A stretch of 18,636 nt of DNA from Arenicellales bacterium (GCA_028825345.1 JAPKAJ010000014.1:1-18636); one strand, 5' to 3'. Positions 7,386-15,004 are shown, numbered from the stretch's first letter. A program made the numbers and translations. The notes: generated by a model from the sequence alone, not told the origin.

Positions 7386-8858
7386 ATGAGTCGTTGGGCC
7401 GAGGCTATTTCAAAGGCCGGTGAATTGCCGAATTACCTGTTGATCGACGGTCAGAAGATTGCCGCTGAAAGCCGCGATCAAATCGAAACTTTTGATCCCG
7501 GCTCTGGGCTATTGCTGACCGCTGTGGCGGCAGGAAAAGCCAGCGATGTGGACCATGCAGTTCAGGCAGCAAAGCGCGCACTTAACGGACCCTGGGCGAC
7601 ACTGGCACCGAAAGCGCGTGGCCGGTTGTTGTGGGAGGTCGGGAATCGAATTCGGCAGGATATTGAACATTTAACTCTGGTGGAAACCCTGGATACCGGC
7701 AAACCTTTCAATGACGCTAAGGCCACCGTTGAACGAACGGCAGATTACTTTTGTTATTACGCAGGCATTGTAGATAAGCTCGAGGGGACAACGGTGCCAC
7801 TTGGCCCATCCAAGGTCTGTTTCACCGAACGCGTCCCCATCGGTGTTACTGGTCATATTGTGCCTTGGAATGTTCCGATATCGATGGTTGCGCGCGGCCT
7901 TGCACCGGCGTTGGCCTGCGGGAACACTGCGGTGGTCAAACCCGCCGAAGAAACGCCGCTAAGCGCAATTCTCCTGATTGAGTTGCTCGAAGCGGTTGGA
8001 GTGCCCCCTGGCGTTGTCAATGTAGTCCCAGGTCATGGGGAAGAAGCAGGACGGGTATTGAGTGAGCATCCAGATGTTCGCCATATCACCTTCACGGGTT
8101 CGATCCCAACGGGAAAAGCAGTTATGGCGGCGGCCGCGACCCATCTCGCCTCAGTCACATTAGAACTGGGCGGAAAGTCTCCCCATGTGGTACTTCGAGA
8201 TGCGGACCTGGATGTTGCCGTACCTAGCATTCTGACGGGAATGTATAAAAATGCCGGGCAGATTTGTTCCGCCGGGACCCGTCTTTTGGTAGATCGCCCG
8301 ATTCATGAGGAAGTGGTCGATCGACTGGTCCAAGGGGTCGAATCGATTTCACTGGGCCACGGGCTTGATAACCCAGTCATGGGCCCTTTGATTTCTGATC
8401 GACAATTGGCATCGGTGGCCGGGTTCGCTCAACGTGCCAGAGACCGGGGAGTAACATTTGTCACGGGTGGAGATAAAGCTCAGGTTGCAGAATGTGAAGG
8501 CGGATATTTCTTCACACCGTCAATAGCAGATAATGTGTCACCAGAAGATGAGCTAGGCACTGCCGAGGTGTTTGGCCCGATCTTGAGTGTTATCGGGGTC
8601 GATGATGTAGACCACGCCATAGATATTGCCAACGGAACGTCTTACGGGCTGGCGGCCGGCATCCAAACCAAGGACATCAGTAAAGCGATGCGTTTTGCCC
8701 GGGGTGTCGAAGCGGGACAGGTATTTATCAACGGCTATCACAGTGCCGGAGATACAGTGCCATTTGGCGGCATGAAAGAAAGTGGCATCGGGCGCGAAAA
8801 AGGCCTCGCGGCATTGGACGCCTACTGCGAAATCAAGGCTATTACAGTCACATTTTAG
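7386..8858 (+). CDS. NAD(P)-dependent aldehyde dehydrogenase
   Basis: A 490-residue aldehyde dehydrogenase, oxidising an aldehyde to the acid with NAD(P)+. All main features are there: VPWNVP with N162 (oxyanion), VVKPAE with K185 (cofactor), FTGS at 236-239, the general base in VTLELGGKSP (E260), the nucleophile in NAGQICSAG (C294), and EVFGPILSV plus GGMKESGIGREKG near the C-terminus. It resembles betaine-aldehyde and hydroxymuconic-semialdehyde dehydrogenases, but the sequence does not fix the substrate. GAGGAGA precedes the ATG at a good distance. It is the first gene rightwards from the divergent promoter region, so it is likely co-regulated with the LLM gene and may oxidise an aldehyde made by the left operon. 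Confidence 0.96.
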   Translation: MSRWAEAISKAGELPNYLLIDGQKIAAESRDQIETFDPGSGLLLTAVAAGKASDVDHAVQAAKRALNGPWATLAPKARGRLLWEVGNRIRQDIEHLTLVETLDTGKPFNDAKATVERTADYFCYYAGIVDKLEGTTVPLGPSKVCFTERVPIGVTGHIVPWNVPISMVARGLAPALACGNTAVVKPAEETPLSAILLIELLEAVGVPPGVVNVVPGHGEEAGRVLSEHPDVRHITFTGSIPTGKAVMAAAATHLASVTLELGGKSPHVVLRDADLDVAVPSILTGMYKNAGQICSAGTRLLVDRPIHEEVVDRLVQGVESISLGHGLDNPVMGPLISDRQLASVAGFAQRARDRGVTFVTGGDKAQVAECEGGYFFTPSIADNVSPEDELGTAEVFGPILSVIGVDDVDHAIDIANGTSYGLAAGIQTKDISKAMRFARGVEAGQVFINGYHSAGDTVPFGGMKESGIGREKGLAALDAYCEIKAITVTF

Positions 8859-8874
8859 TTAACGGAATTAGTGC

Positions 8875-8905
8875 AACCAAAGTTTTACCATCCAAGGTAT
8901 TGGTT
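8875..8905 (+). terminator. Possible hairpin just after the aldehyde dehydrogenase
   Basis: AACCAA at 8875-8880 pairs with TTGGTT at 8900-8905, and inside it TACC pairs with GGTA, leaving a five-base bulge and a six-base loop. The hairpin starts 17 bp after the stop codon. There is no clean T run after it, so a rho-independent terminator is only a weak possibility. Confidence 0.22.
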
Positions 8906-9013
8906 ATTACAGCATCACAGTAGCAAGTAGAGATGAGATGCCCAAGACCAAGACCAAGAACGATAAAAGCATTCCCAATGCGGAGCCTGATCTTCAAAAC
9001 AAGTTACCCGTAT

Positions 9014-9027
9014 AGAGTCCGGACTCT
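9014..9027. promoter_or_regulatory. Perfect 14-bp palindrome upstream of the quinone reductase
   Basis: AGAGTCCGGACTCT is fully self-complementary over 14 bp and lies 125 bp before the start of the quinone reductase, in a 294-bp gap without a convincing gene. A gap-free palindrome of this length is a typical binding site for a homodimeric repressor. The surrounding gap otherwise holds only a 25-codon Lys-rich ORF that I do not believe. Confidence 0.45.
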
Positions 9028-9152
9028 CCCGTGGAAGAGTTGCTGAAAATTGGAAATAAATTAACCCGGCCTTTATATTTAAGCTTATCTGATGCTTGCG
9101 CGTCAGGTAGTGATACAAATTCGAACTTGATACCCGTTGCCATGGAATCAGA

Positions 9153-9728
9153 ATGAAGGTGCTTGTAGTAATGGCGCATCCACGCCGGGATTCTCTGACG
9201 GGTCAAGTCACCGACGCCGTTGTGACCGGACTGGCTGACGCAGGTGATGAAGCTGAGCTCGTCGATCTCTATGGTGAGGGTTTTGACCCACTGATTACGC
9301 CCGCTGATGAGCCTGACTGGGGTAGTGTAAATAAGCCCTACTCCCACGCAGTACAGACTGAGATCGAACGGCTTCAGCGCAATGACGGGATTATCCTGGT
9401 CTTTCCGATCTGGTGGTGGTCATTTCCGGCTATCTTGAAAGGCTGGATTGACCGCGTCTGGAACAAGGATATCGCATACGGATCCAAGTTCCTCAGTCAC
9501 AAGCGGGCGCTCGCTATCGGGCTTTCAGCGTCGGATGCAGCAACCTATGCCAAGCGTGGCTACGACACTGCCATAGAAACTCAGATCGTCACGGGCATCT
9601 TTGATTTCTGCGGCATTGCCGATGGACGTTTCGAATACCTTCACGGTTCGACCGACGGCGGTGAACGCCCTGCGCTTTTGCTTCAGGAAGCCCGGGAGAT
9701 GGGCCGGACTTTCAGCATCGGCCTTTAG
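9153..9728 (+). CDS. NAD(P)H:quinone oxidoreductase-like flavodoxin-fold protein
   Basis: A 191-residue member of the flavodoxin-like NQO1/KefF/MdaB group, which binds FMN or FAD and passes two electrons from NAD(P)H to quinones or free flavin. The start KVLVVMAHPRRDSLT matches the phosphate-binding first loop, and residues 84-103 contain the family motif FPIWWWSFPAILKGW followed by IDRVW. It could reduce a quinone intermediate or supply reduced flavin for the LLM monooxygenase at 6241-7236; both are inferences from context. The ATG has GGAA five to six bases upstream. It is on the same strand as the aldehyde dehydrogenase but 294 bp away, with a palindrome between, so it may have its own promoter. 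It converges on the aspartate dehydrogenase. Confidence 0.9.
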   Translation: MKVLVVMAHPRRDSLTGQVTDAVVTGLADAGDEAELVDLYGEGFDPLITPADEPDWGSVNKPYSHAVQTEIERLQRNDGIILVFPIWWWSFPAILKGWIDRVWNKDIAYGSKFLSHKRALAIGLSASDAATYAKRGYDTAIETQIVTGIFDFCGIADGRFEYLHGSTDGGERPALLLQEAREMGRTFSIGL

Positions 9729-9841
9729 TCATCTGGACGCCACGCAAATAATATATGAGATGTCGCACTGCCTTTGCTTCAGCATGATTTCCAATCGGCT
9801 CGAGATACCCTGCAAGCCGTACAGACTCCAGCAGGAGCGAT

Positions 9842-10666
9842 TTAAGTGCCCACTGTCAGAGGATCGACCAGTCTTTTAAGAGCCGCAAGCGTACTTAATA
9901 CAACGATCCTGCCTGTCCCCGGATTCTCCGCAGTAGGAATATTTTCGATCTTCAGTTCAAGTCGTGCACTGTCCGATTCGACAGTAATTGTATGGGTGTT
10001 CCGGCTGATTCCGGGATCGGCCCATATTTCCAACCATGTGCATTCAGGCCCTACGCCGGCAAGCCCCAGTGCGGCCGCCACATTGACATTTGCCGGAAAA
10101 GCCTGGACGCCCTCGCGGGCCGAGCCTTCAAATACCTTAAGTGGCTGATCTATAGAGTCCAGATCAATCTTATTGCTTTGGATGTGAGGGGCGCCGGCCA
10201 GCGCCGCAGGTGGTTTTCGGGTTACCATCGATACGTGTTTGATCTCACCCAGGGCGGCTGCCCGTACCGCATCAAGCCCCAAGATCGCACCACTGGGAAC
10301 ATTAATTCGTGCACCAGTGGTCTTCGCCATCTCGACCAGATGCCAGTTATCGAGTAACCCCCCCACGCTGACCGTAATCAACACCTTGCCCAGTCGCACC
10401 GTCGGCTCAGCAACCTGACTGAACACCGCAGCAGGCGCGCATTCGACCACGACATCGCAGACTTGTGCCAGTTCTGCTAAGGGCATAACCGGAACCTGTT
10501 GTCGCAGGGCATTCAGTTTCAAGCGGGCAGCATCGATATCTCGCGCTGACACCGCGCTAAGAATCAAGCCCTCGAGCCCTTCATCCAGACGCTGGGCCAG
10601 ATTAAAACCAATGGTGCCGAGCCCACCAATCCCAACTTTTAGAGCGGCTTTGTGTGGCGGGCTCAC
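9842..10666 (-). CDS. nadX: Aspartate dehydrogenase (NadX-like)
   Basis: A 274-residue protein of the L-aspartate dehydrogenase family, which converts aspartate and NAD(P)+ to iminoaspartate/oxaloacetate plus ammonia. The Rossmann motif GIGGLGTIG is at residues 12-20, INVPSGAILGLDAVRAA at 121-137, VTRKPP at 148-153, FPANVNVAAALGLAG at 190-204, ADP..SRNTHTI with the presumed catalytic histidine H225, and IENIPTAENPGTG near the end. In NAD synthesis it would sit with nadA/nadC; neither is present, so it may act on a pathway amine or imine here. The start is GTG at 10666 without a clear ribosome binding site. It overlaps by GTGA the end of a small reading frame described in the next entry, so coupled translation is possible. 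The gene symbol rests on family, not function. Confidence 0.85.
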   Translation of the reverse strand: MSPPHKAALKVGIGGLGTIGFNLAQRLDEGLEGLILSAVSARDIDAARLKLNALRQQVPVMPLAELAQVCDVVVECAPAAVFSQVAEPTVRLGKVLITVSVGGLLDNWHLVEMAKTTGARINVPSGAILGLDAVRAAALGEIKHVSMVTRKPPAALAGAPHIQSNKIDLDSIDQPLKVFEGSAREGVQAFPANVNVAAALGLAGVGPECTWLEIWADPGISRNTHTITVESDSARLELKIENIPTAENPGTGRIVVLSTLAALKRLVDPLTVGT

Positions 10667-10925
10667 GCTAGGTAACTCAGGCCGTGGCTTCGGTCGGTGA
10701 CCGCCAAACCATCCCTGTTTAGAACGCTCATGAGTGACACCTATTCCTGCAGTGACCCCATCACCGCCACGGTTACCTCCATCTCATAGACAAAAGGAAT
10801 AGTAATTTTCTTTTACCCGATGGGGGCCTTACGCCGTCATCCGAGCCGATACGGGAATAATGCAACTCGGCACTGCGCACCAGAATATCGCCTTTTAGGA
10901 GTTCACTGATTCTCTTGAAACTCAT
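10663..10925 (-). pseudogene. Possible small gene broken by a frameshift
   Basis: Between the SDR (stop 10922) and the aspartate dehydrogenase lies a short, coherent reading frame. Its ATG at 10925 overlaps the SDR stop (ATGA) and encodes 50 residues, beginning MSFKRISELLKGDILVRSAE, to a TAA at 10775-10773. Near the A-rich stretch at about 10806-10815 the protein-like signal moves to another frame, reading KITIPFVYEMEVTVAVMGSL and ending at TAG 10743-10741. The same second frame opens again at ATG 10731 for 22 codons and ends TGA at 10665-10663, overlapping the GTG of the aspartate dehydrogenase. GGAGGT lies at 10780-10775. The protein is not recognised. It may be a decayed gene, a sequencing indel in an intact small gene, or chance. 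Confidence 0.35.
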
Positions 10926-11617
10926 GAAGCAATAGCACCCCCGTCGATGTCAATAATAGTGCCGGTAACGAATTCGTTTTCGAGCAAAAAGATAGCGGCG
11001 GCGGCGACTTCATCCGTCGTTCCGGCCCGTGGAATAATATGCCCAGATGTACCTTTGTGATAATAATTCGCGCGCTCTTCTCCCTTGAGCGGTGACATCG
11101 GGGTATCGATCAGCCCGGGGGATACCCCGTTCAGTCTTACTGGCTTGATTTCGTTGGCGCCCAATCGAATAAAGGCCTCGACCGAACCGCCGACGCTGCC
11201 GATTGCAATCGTCCCCGCCCGCCATCTACGTGCCGGGTAGCCACTGATCAACACGACTGCACCGGTTTGCGACATATGCGGAACCCCCAGGCGGACGCTG
11301 TTGGTGTAACCCCAAAGTTTGGCAAAGGAGTTTTGAAAACCGTCCAGATCCATTTCGAGAAAAGGCCCGATGGCACGTGACCCACCGGTTGCAGCGTTAA
11401 CCATGTAGTCAAAACCGTGATGTTTTTCGAACAAGGCACTCAAGGCTTCGCGATCGAGCACATCGACCTGTACACATTCGACACCGTCGATTTCACATTC
11501 GCGCCGGCTGCCGGCGATAACCTCTGCCCCGCCGTCGCGCAGCATCTGGGTAGTTGACAACCCGATACCAGAGGTGCCACCTAAAACGATCGCTTTCTTG
11601 TTTGTAAACTGTCCCAT
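10922..11617 (-). CDS. Atypical SDR-family protein without the YxxxK motif
   Basis: A 231-residue SDR-fold protein. The cofactor loop GGTSGIG is at residues 13-19, the acidic strand VDVLD at 51-55, a VNAATGG in place of NNAG at 73-79, VSPGLIDTPMSP at 165-176 and VTGTIIDIDGG at 217-227. S125 in LISG may be the catalytic serine. In the helix that normally carries YxxxK the sequence is AIGSVGGSVEAF, so Tyr and Lys are Ile139 and Gly143 in a simple alignment. Some described SDR subgroups (for example Lin1944-like) also lack the usual active-site residues. A weak GGGAA is eight bases before the ATG. The upstream dyad at 11648-11678 may control it. Its stop overlaps the small frame at 10925. Confidence 0.88.
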   Translation of the reverse strand: MGQFTNKKAIVLGGTSGIGLSTTQMLRDGGAEVIAGSRRECEIDGVECVQVDVLDREALSALFEKHHGFDYMVNAATGGSRAIGPFLEMDLDGFQNSFAKLWGYTNSVRLGVPHMSQTGAVVLISGYPARRWRAGTIAIGSVGGSVEAFIRLGANEIKPVRLNGVSPGLIDTPMSPLKGEERANYYHKGTSGHIIPRAGTTDEVAAAAIFLLENEFVTGTIIDIDGGAIAS

Positions 11618-11647
11618 TTTATATTCCCAACAATAATTAAAATCACT

Positions 11648-11678
11648 CCCGTGTAAGCGCGAAACCTGCTAACACGGG
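11648..11678. promoter_or_regulatory. Dyad upstream of the atypical SDR
   Basis: CCCGTGTAAGC at 11648-11658 and GCTAACACGGG at 11668-11678 are inverted repeats of eleven bases with one A:A mismatch, around a nine-base centre. The dyad ends about 30 bp upstream of the SDR ATG. It would serve as an operator or form a stable stem-loop in the 5' untranslated region. Confidence 0.45.
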
Positions 11679-11730
11679 CACGAACCAAGATTCCCGCTTG
11701 CACGAGAACAACCAGATTAACTTTCGAGTT

Positions 11731-11853
11731 TCAGATTATCCCACTTTCTAGGCTAGCCACCATCAACATGCCCAATTCTTCGCATTGCAGCTCAAACTCC
11801 GACCGGTAATCACCAAACAGTATCACCGATTCTCGCACCGCCTTCAATTTCAC
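11731..11853 (-). CDS. Small ORF of 40 residues, unknown function
   Basis: A GTG at 11853 directly after AAGGAGAGG opens a 40-residue frame starting MKLKAVRESVILFGDYRSEF and ending SLESGII. The spacing between AAGGAG and GTG is only three bases, shorter than usual. The composition is mixed and acidic, and looks protein-like rather than random, but I do not recognise it. It may be a real small protein, the start of a truncated gene, or chance. It lies 113 bp upstream of the SDR on the same strand. Confidence 0.25.
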   Translation of the reverse strand: MKLKAVRESVILFGDYRSEFELQCEELGMLMVASLESGII

Positions 11854-11927
11854 CCTCTCCTTTTTTCTGTATTGAGCCTACGTCACACAGCGTCACCTAT
11901 GCTGTAGACGTTATGCACCAGCGCCTG

Positions 11928-12080
11928 CTATCGTTTGGGCACGGCGGCCATGGCCGCAACCCCTTGCAGTAGCGGCTGCGCCGCGTTTTGGGTTTGCAGA
12001 TCGCCGATGACATCGCCCAAATCATGAAGACCACTATTACCTGCGCCCGCACAGGGCGAACCGCCATACCCGCTTGAGAA
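11928..12080 (-). pseudogene. Possible 3' remnant of an unknown gene
   Basis: On the minus strand this stretch reads SSGYGGSPCAGAGNSGLHDL, then a GDVIGDLQTQ and AAQPLLQGVAAMAAVPKR, to a TAG at 11930-11928. The frame has no stop back to 12134 but no convincing start, and upstream of about 12080 it no longer looks like protein. The plus strand over the same bases has stops and reads less well. It may be the C-terminal end of a deleted gene. I could not assign a family. Confidence 0.25.
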
Positions 12081-12216
12081 CTGCCCGGACCGCACTATTA
12101 TTAACACAAGGGCCCTTCTACCTTGAACACCTTAAGGCAGTCAGTGTGGCTGCTAAGCGTTAATATCCCAGTCCCACCCGCAAGGCATGAACAACACCAT
12201 AACAGAGGTAGATAGG

Positions 12217-13098
12217 ATGGCAAGTAAACCCAAACTCGGATATCTTGGTCTTGGGCTGATGGGCTCACAAATGACCAAACGCCTGATCAAAACCGGCTAT
12301 CAGGTCACCGGCTTCGATCCCGATCCCGACAAGATGAGTGCGGCTGCGGCGAATGGCGTTATCGCCGCTGCATCCCCTGCCGAGGTGGCGCGGGCCAGCG
12401 ATATCGTCCAGGCCTGCGTCATCAACACGCCCGCCCTGACCGAGGCCATATTCGGACCGGACGGTATCGTTGAAGGAGGCGGTGCGGACAAAATCTTTGT
12501 CGATCACTCGACTACCATCGCTGATAAAACACGCCAACTGGCTGCTCGTCTAAAGGGAGAAACAGGTATGGGCTGGGTCGATGCGCCAGTCTCGGGTGGG
12601 CCGCCTGCTGCCGAAACGGGCGAGCTGGCAATCATGGTTGGAGGCAACGATGATGACGTGATACGAGTCCAGCCGGTGCTCGATACGCTGGGCCACAACA
12701 CCCACATGGGGGCGCTCGGCACAGGACAAGTGACCAAGATGGTCAATCAGGTTCTGGTGCTGAACAATTTCACACTCCTGGCAGAGGCTGTAACCTTGGC
12801 GAAAAATGCCGGGATCGATCCGGCTAAGGTCCCAAAAGCACTCAAGGGCGGCTATGCTGACAGCCCGATGTTCCGGCGATTTTTCCCGCGCATGATTGAG
12901 CGTGACTTCGACCCGGCGGGTTATGCGCGCCAAGTCCTGAAGGATCTCGACATGGTTGTCGACTTGGCCCAACAGACCAACACCCCGGTGCCAATGTCCA
13001 GCCAATCGACTGCGCTGTACCGCGTTCTGATCGCCAAGGGCCACAGTGAACTCGACGCCACCGCCATCCTCAAGATCTACGACGATCAGACGTTGTAG
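12217..13098 (+). CDS. 3-hydroxyisobutyrate dehydrogenase-family NAD(P)-dependent oxidoreductase
   Basis: A 293-residue beta-hydroxyacid dehydrogenase. The Rossmann motif GYLGLGLMGSQM is at 8-19, the substrate loop DAPVSGGPP at 122-130, and the helix GTGQVTKMVNQ at 167-177 has the catalytic lysine K174 and N177. It has the standard two-domain layout and length of 3-hydroxyisobutyrate dehydrogenase or tartronate semialdehyde reductase; the exact substrate is not decided. I chose ATG 12217 because AGAGG lies eight bases upstream and only a few residues precede the Rossmann strand; an ATG at 12187 would add ten residues with a poor site. Unlike the DUF1932-type paralogue at 4266-5207 it has the normal glycine motif. 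It converges on the amidohydrolase with only three bases between the stops. Confidence 0.93.
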   Translation: MASKPKLGYLGLGLMGSQMTKRLIKTGYQVTGFDPDPDKMSAAAANGVIAAASPAEVARASDIVQACVINTPALTEAIFGPDGIVEGGGADKIFVDHSTTIADKTRQLAARLKGETGMGWVDAPVSGGPPAAETGELAIMVGGNDDDVIRVQPVLDTLGHNTHMGALGTGQVTKMVNQVLVLNNFTLLAEAVTLAKNAGIDPAKVPKALKGGYADSPMFRRFFPRMIERDFDPAGYARQVLKDLDMVVDLAQQTNTPVPMSSQSTALYRVLIAKGHSELDATAILKIYDDQTL

Positions 13099-13101
13099 AT
13101 C

Positions 13102-14004
13102 TTAAAGGCGATAGATGCGCGCTGCGTTATTGTGGAAAAGTTTCACGCGCTCCTCGTCGTCAAAATCGGCGGTAATCGTCTTGAAGCCGTTGAAGATTGC
13201 ATCGTAGGTCGCGCTCAGACGGTCGACCGGGAAGTTGCTGGCGAACATACAACGCTCTATGCCGAAGGCATCGATGGTGTCCAGTACGATGCTACGGTTG
13301 CTATCGACGGTCCACGCTTGGCCTGGTACACCGAGGCCGGAGATCTTGACGACAACGTTGGCGGCTTGCGACAGGTGACGCATCGCATCGCGCCAACCGG
13401 CCAGCCCTTGCGCGCTGCGGTCAGCGGGTAACCCTGTGTGGTTCAGAATCATTTGGGTATCAGGGAAATCGCCAGCCAGATCTGCGGCTTCGCCAAGATG
13501 CCACCAAGGGGTTTGTAGATCATAGGATAGCCCGAAATCAGCCAGCAAGGCATAGCCTTCGCGGAACCGGGGATCGGCCATCGATCCGGGCGCACCCGCT
13601 ATGAAATCCTCGGGCCGTGACGCTGCGTTCGGTTTTTGCCGAACCCCCCGCACCAGATCCAACGCGGCGTGCGCCGCCAGGACATCGGCGATATCCTCCC
13701 GGTCAAGCCAGGCCTGGGCGACGATAGCGCTGGGCAGATCATGGGTTTGCGCATACCCCGTCAACCATCGTGATTCGGCAACAGGATTCGCAGGGTTCCA
13801 CTCGGCTTCCATATGTACGGATTTGACGACGTTCTGGTTCGCCGCATCGCCACGAAAATCATCATAGAGATAGTCGCGCCGGATTGCGTTGTAATCGCCA
13901 TAGCGAAAATCTACCTGCTTGTCACCATTAAGCCAGGGGTAGTTTCCGGTTTCGAGATCCCACAGATGATGATGCGCGTCAATGATGGGCAGGGGCAAGG
14001 TCAC
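13102..14004 (-). CDS. COG3618-type TIM-barrel amidohydrolase/lactonase
   Basis: A metal-dependent hydrolase of the amidohydrolase_2 family (L-fuconolactonase, rhamnonolactonase and pyrone-dicarboxylate lactonase relatives). The start IIDAHHHLWDLETGNYPWL gives the HxH metal pair (H11, H13); MILNHTGLP carries a further histidine and MFASNFPVD the barrel-end aspartate. A sugar-lactone or other lactone/ester substrate is likely. I chose GTG 14004 (300 residues): it is one base after the upstream gene's TAG, has AGGA nine bases before it, and the fold starts at once. An ATG at 14061 would add 19 residues without homology look and overlap the upstream gene by 56 bp. It is the last gene of the right-hand operon. 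Confidence 0.88.
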   Translation of the reverse strand: MTLPLPIIDAHHHLWDLETGNYPWLNGDKQVDFRYGDYNAIRRDYLYDDFRGDAANQNVVKSVHMEAEWNPANPVAESRWLTGYAQTHDLPSAIVAQAWLDREDIADVLAAHAALDLVRGVRQKPNAASRPEDFIAGAPGSMADPRFREGYALLADFGLSYDLQTPWWHLGEAADLAGDFPDTQMILNHTGLPADRSAQGLAGWRDAMRHLSQAANVVVKISGLGVPGQAWTVDSNRSIVLDTIDAFGIERCMFASNFPVDRLSATYDAIFNGFKTITADFDDEERVKLFHNNAARIYRL

Positions 14005-14005
14005 A

Positions 14006-14872
14006 CTAGAACATCCTGTCCGTATCGGGGTGGACACCCCATGACCCATCACCGACAGCACTGAGAAACTGCCTCAGCACATGATTGAACACTTCGGGCT
14101 CTTCTAAATTTACCTGATGTCCGGTGCGGGGTGAAACATACAATCCCGCTGTTGCAATCATCTGTTTTAGGTAGAGCGTGCCGGCAAGACCAGGATGATC
14201 ATCATCGCCAACGATCAACAGCGTCGGCAGCGTCAGAGCCTTGAGCGCCGCTTCCTGTTCAACGAACGAGGGGCGGCGGGCCTGAATACCACGCTGTGTC
14301 AGGGCTGAACCCAACGAGGAATGCCCCGACAGACGTTTCAGAAAATCTGCGTGGGCCTCGGGGTGCTTGCTCTTGAAACTTCTCCTGAACGGGCCATCGC
14401 CATAAGTATCCGCTATGTTTGCCCAGCCCTCGTTGATCAGTCGCGCAGACATATCGTGGCAAGCGTTCTGAAATTCTGCCCGGCCTTCGGTCATCGCACC
14501 GTAGCCCGACGACGACATGGTCAGCGAGTGGCAACGTTCGGGATGCCAGAGTGCGCTCTGCAAAGTAGTGTTCGACCCCATTGACAGGCCAACGACATGG
14601 GCTTTTTCCAGTTCCAGATGATCCATCAGACCAATCATGTCGGCGACCGCGCGCTCGATACTGTAGGCCGCCGGGTCTTCGGGCACCTCTGAGGGCAACC
14701 AACCTCGGGCAGCGTAGGCAACACAGCGATAATCATCTTTCAGTGCCGCGATCTGATCATCCCAACTCCCAACCTCGCCAGCGAACTCATGGGCGAAGAT
14801 GACCGCCGCCGCGTCCTTCGATCCCGAATCTTCGTAATAAAGGGTGACGTTGTCGTCGGTCGTGAAGTTCAT
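14006..14872 (-). CDS. Alpha/beta hydrolase
   Basis: A 288-residue alpha/beta hydrolase. FAHEFAG at 26-32 is the oxyanion-hole region, the nucleophile elbow GLSMGS puts the serine at residue 97, the acid is D224 or nearby in VGDDDHPG, and TGHQVNLEEPE carries the catalytic histidine H252. It resembles esterases, enol-lactonases and meta-cleavage hydrolases; no narrower call is possible. The stop is one base before the preferred GTG of the COG3618 hydrolase, so the two are tightly coupled, and both would hydrolyse lactone or ester bonds. GAGAGG sits close to the ATG and AAGGAG ten bases away. The upstream 132-bp gap to the reductase gene has no feature I trust. Confidence 0.9.
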   Translation of the reverse strand: MNFTTDDNVTLYYEDSGSKDAAAVIFAHEFAGEVGSWDDQIAALKDDYRCVAYAARGWLPSEVPEDPAAYSIERAVADMIGLMDHLELEKAHVVGLSMGSNTTLQSALWHPERCHSLTMSSSGYGAMTEGRAEFQNACHDMSARLINEGWANIADTYGDGPFRRSFKSKHPEAHADFLKRLSGHSSLGSALTQRGIQARRPSFVEQEAALKALTLPTLLIVGDDDHPGLAGTLYLKQMIATAGLYVSPRTGHQVNLEEPEVFNHVLRQFLSAVGDGSWGVHPDTDRMF

Positions 14873-15004
14873 TCCCTCTCATCTCCTTGGTTATTTTCTC
14901 CCCTTGAAGACGGCCTTGGCCTTTCATGAAGGTCGATGCCCTTGGTGATCAATTCACAAGATGCCCTTAACCGCCTTGATCGACAACACTGCAGGGACGG
15001 GCAT

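Larger units (their letters stand above)
11618..12216. other. Gene-poor divergent intergenic region
   Basis: About 600 bp separate the SDR start (minus) from the dehydrogenase start (plus). I see a dyad at 11648-11678, a 40-codon minus-strand ORF at 11731-11853, and a stop-terminated minus-strand frame at 11928-12080 that looks protein-like. Nothing recognisable was found in 12081-12186, apart from the lead into the plus-strand gene with a TAATAT at 12162-12167 lacking a good -35 partner. The region may be the scar of a lost gene or mobile element. Confidence 0.5.

Noticed and set aside
8938..9015. 25-codon plus-strand ORF starting MPKTKTKNDKSIPN in the gap before the quinone reductase
   Set aside because: No proper ribosome binding site, low-complexity Lys/Thr start, and no recognisable features; its stop runs into the 14-bp palindrome, so chance is more likely.
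9729..9841. Bidirectional terminator between the converging quinone reductase and aspartate dehydrogenase genes
   Set aside because: No stem-loop with a following T run was found on either strand.
11911..12078. Plus-strand frame in the gene-poor region as a transposase fragment
   Set aside because: It has an internal stop and no transposase motif; the opposite strand reads better, and no terminal inverted repeats or target duplications were seen.
12550..13044. Long antisense reading frame (164 codons) opposite the 3-hydroxyisobutyrate dehydrogenase-like gene
   Set aside because: It is a shadow of a clearly conserved gene on the plus strand and has no family features of its own.
14873..15004. 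GGCC-based small hairpin and repeated GGGCATC in the gap before the second alpha/beta hydrolase
   Set aside because: Arms of only four bases and no T run; not above chance.
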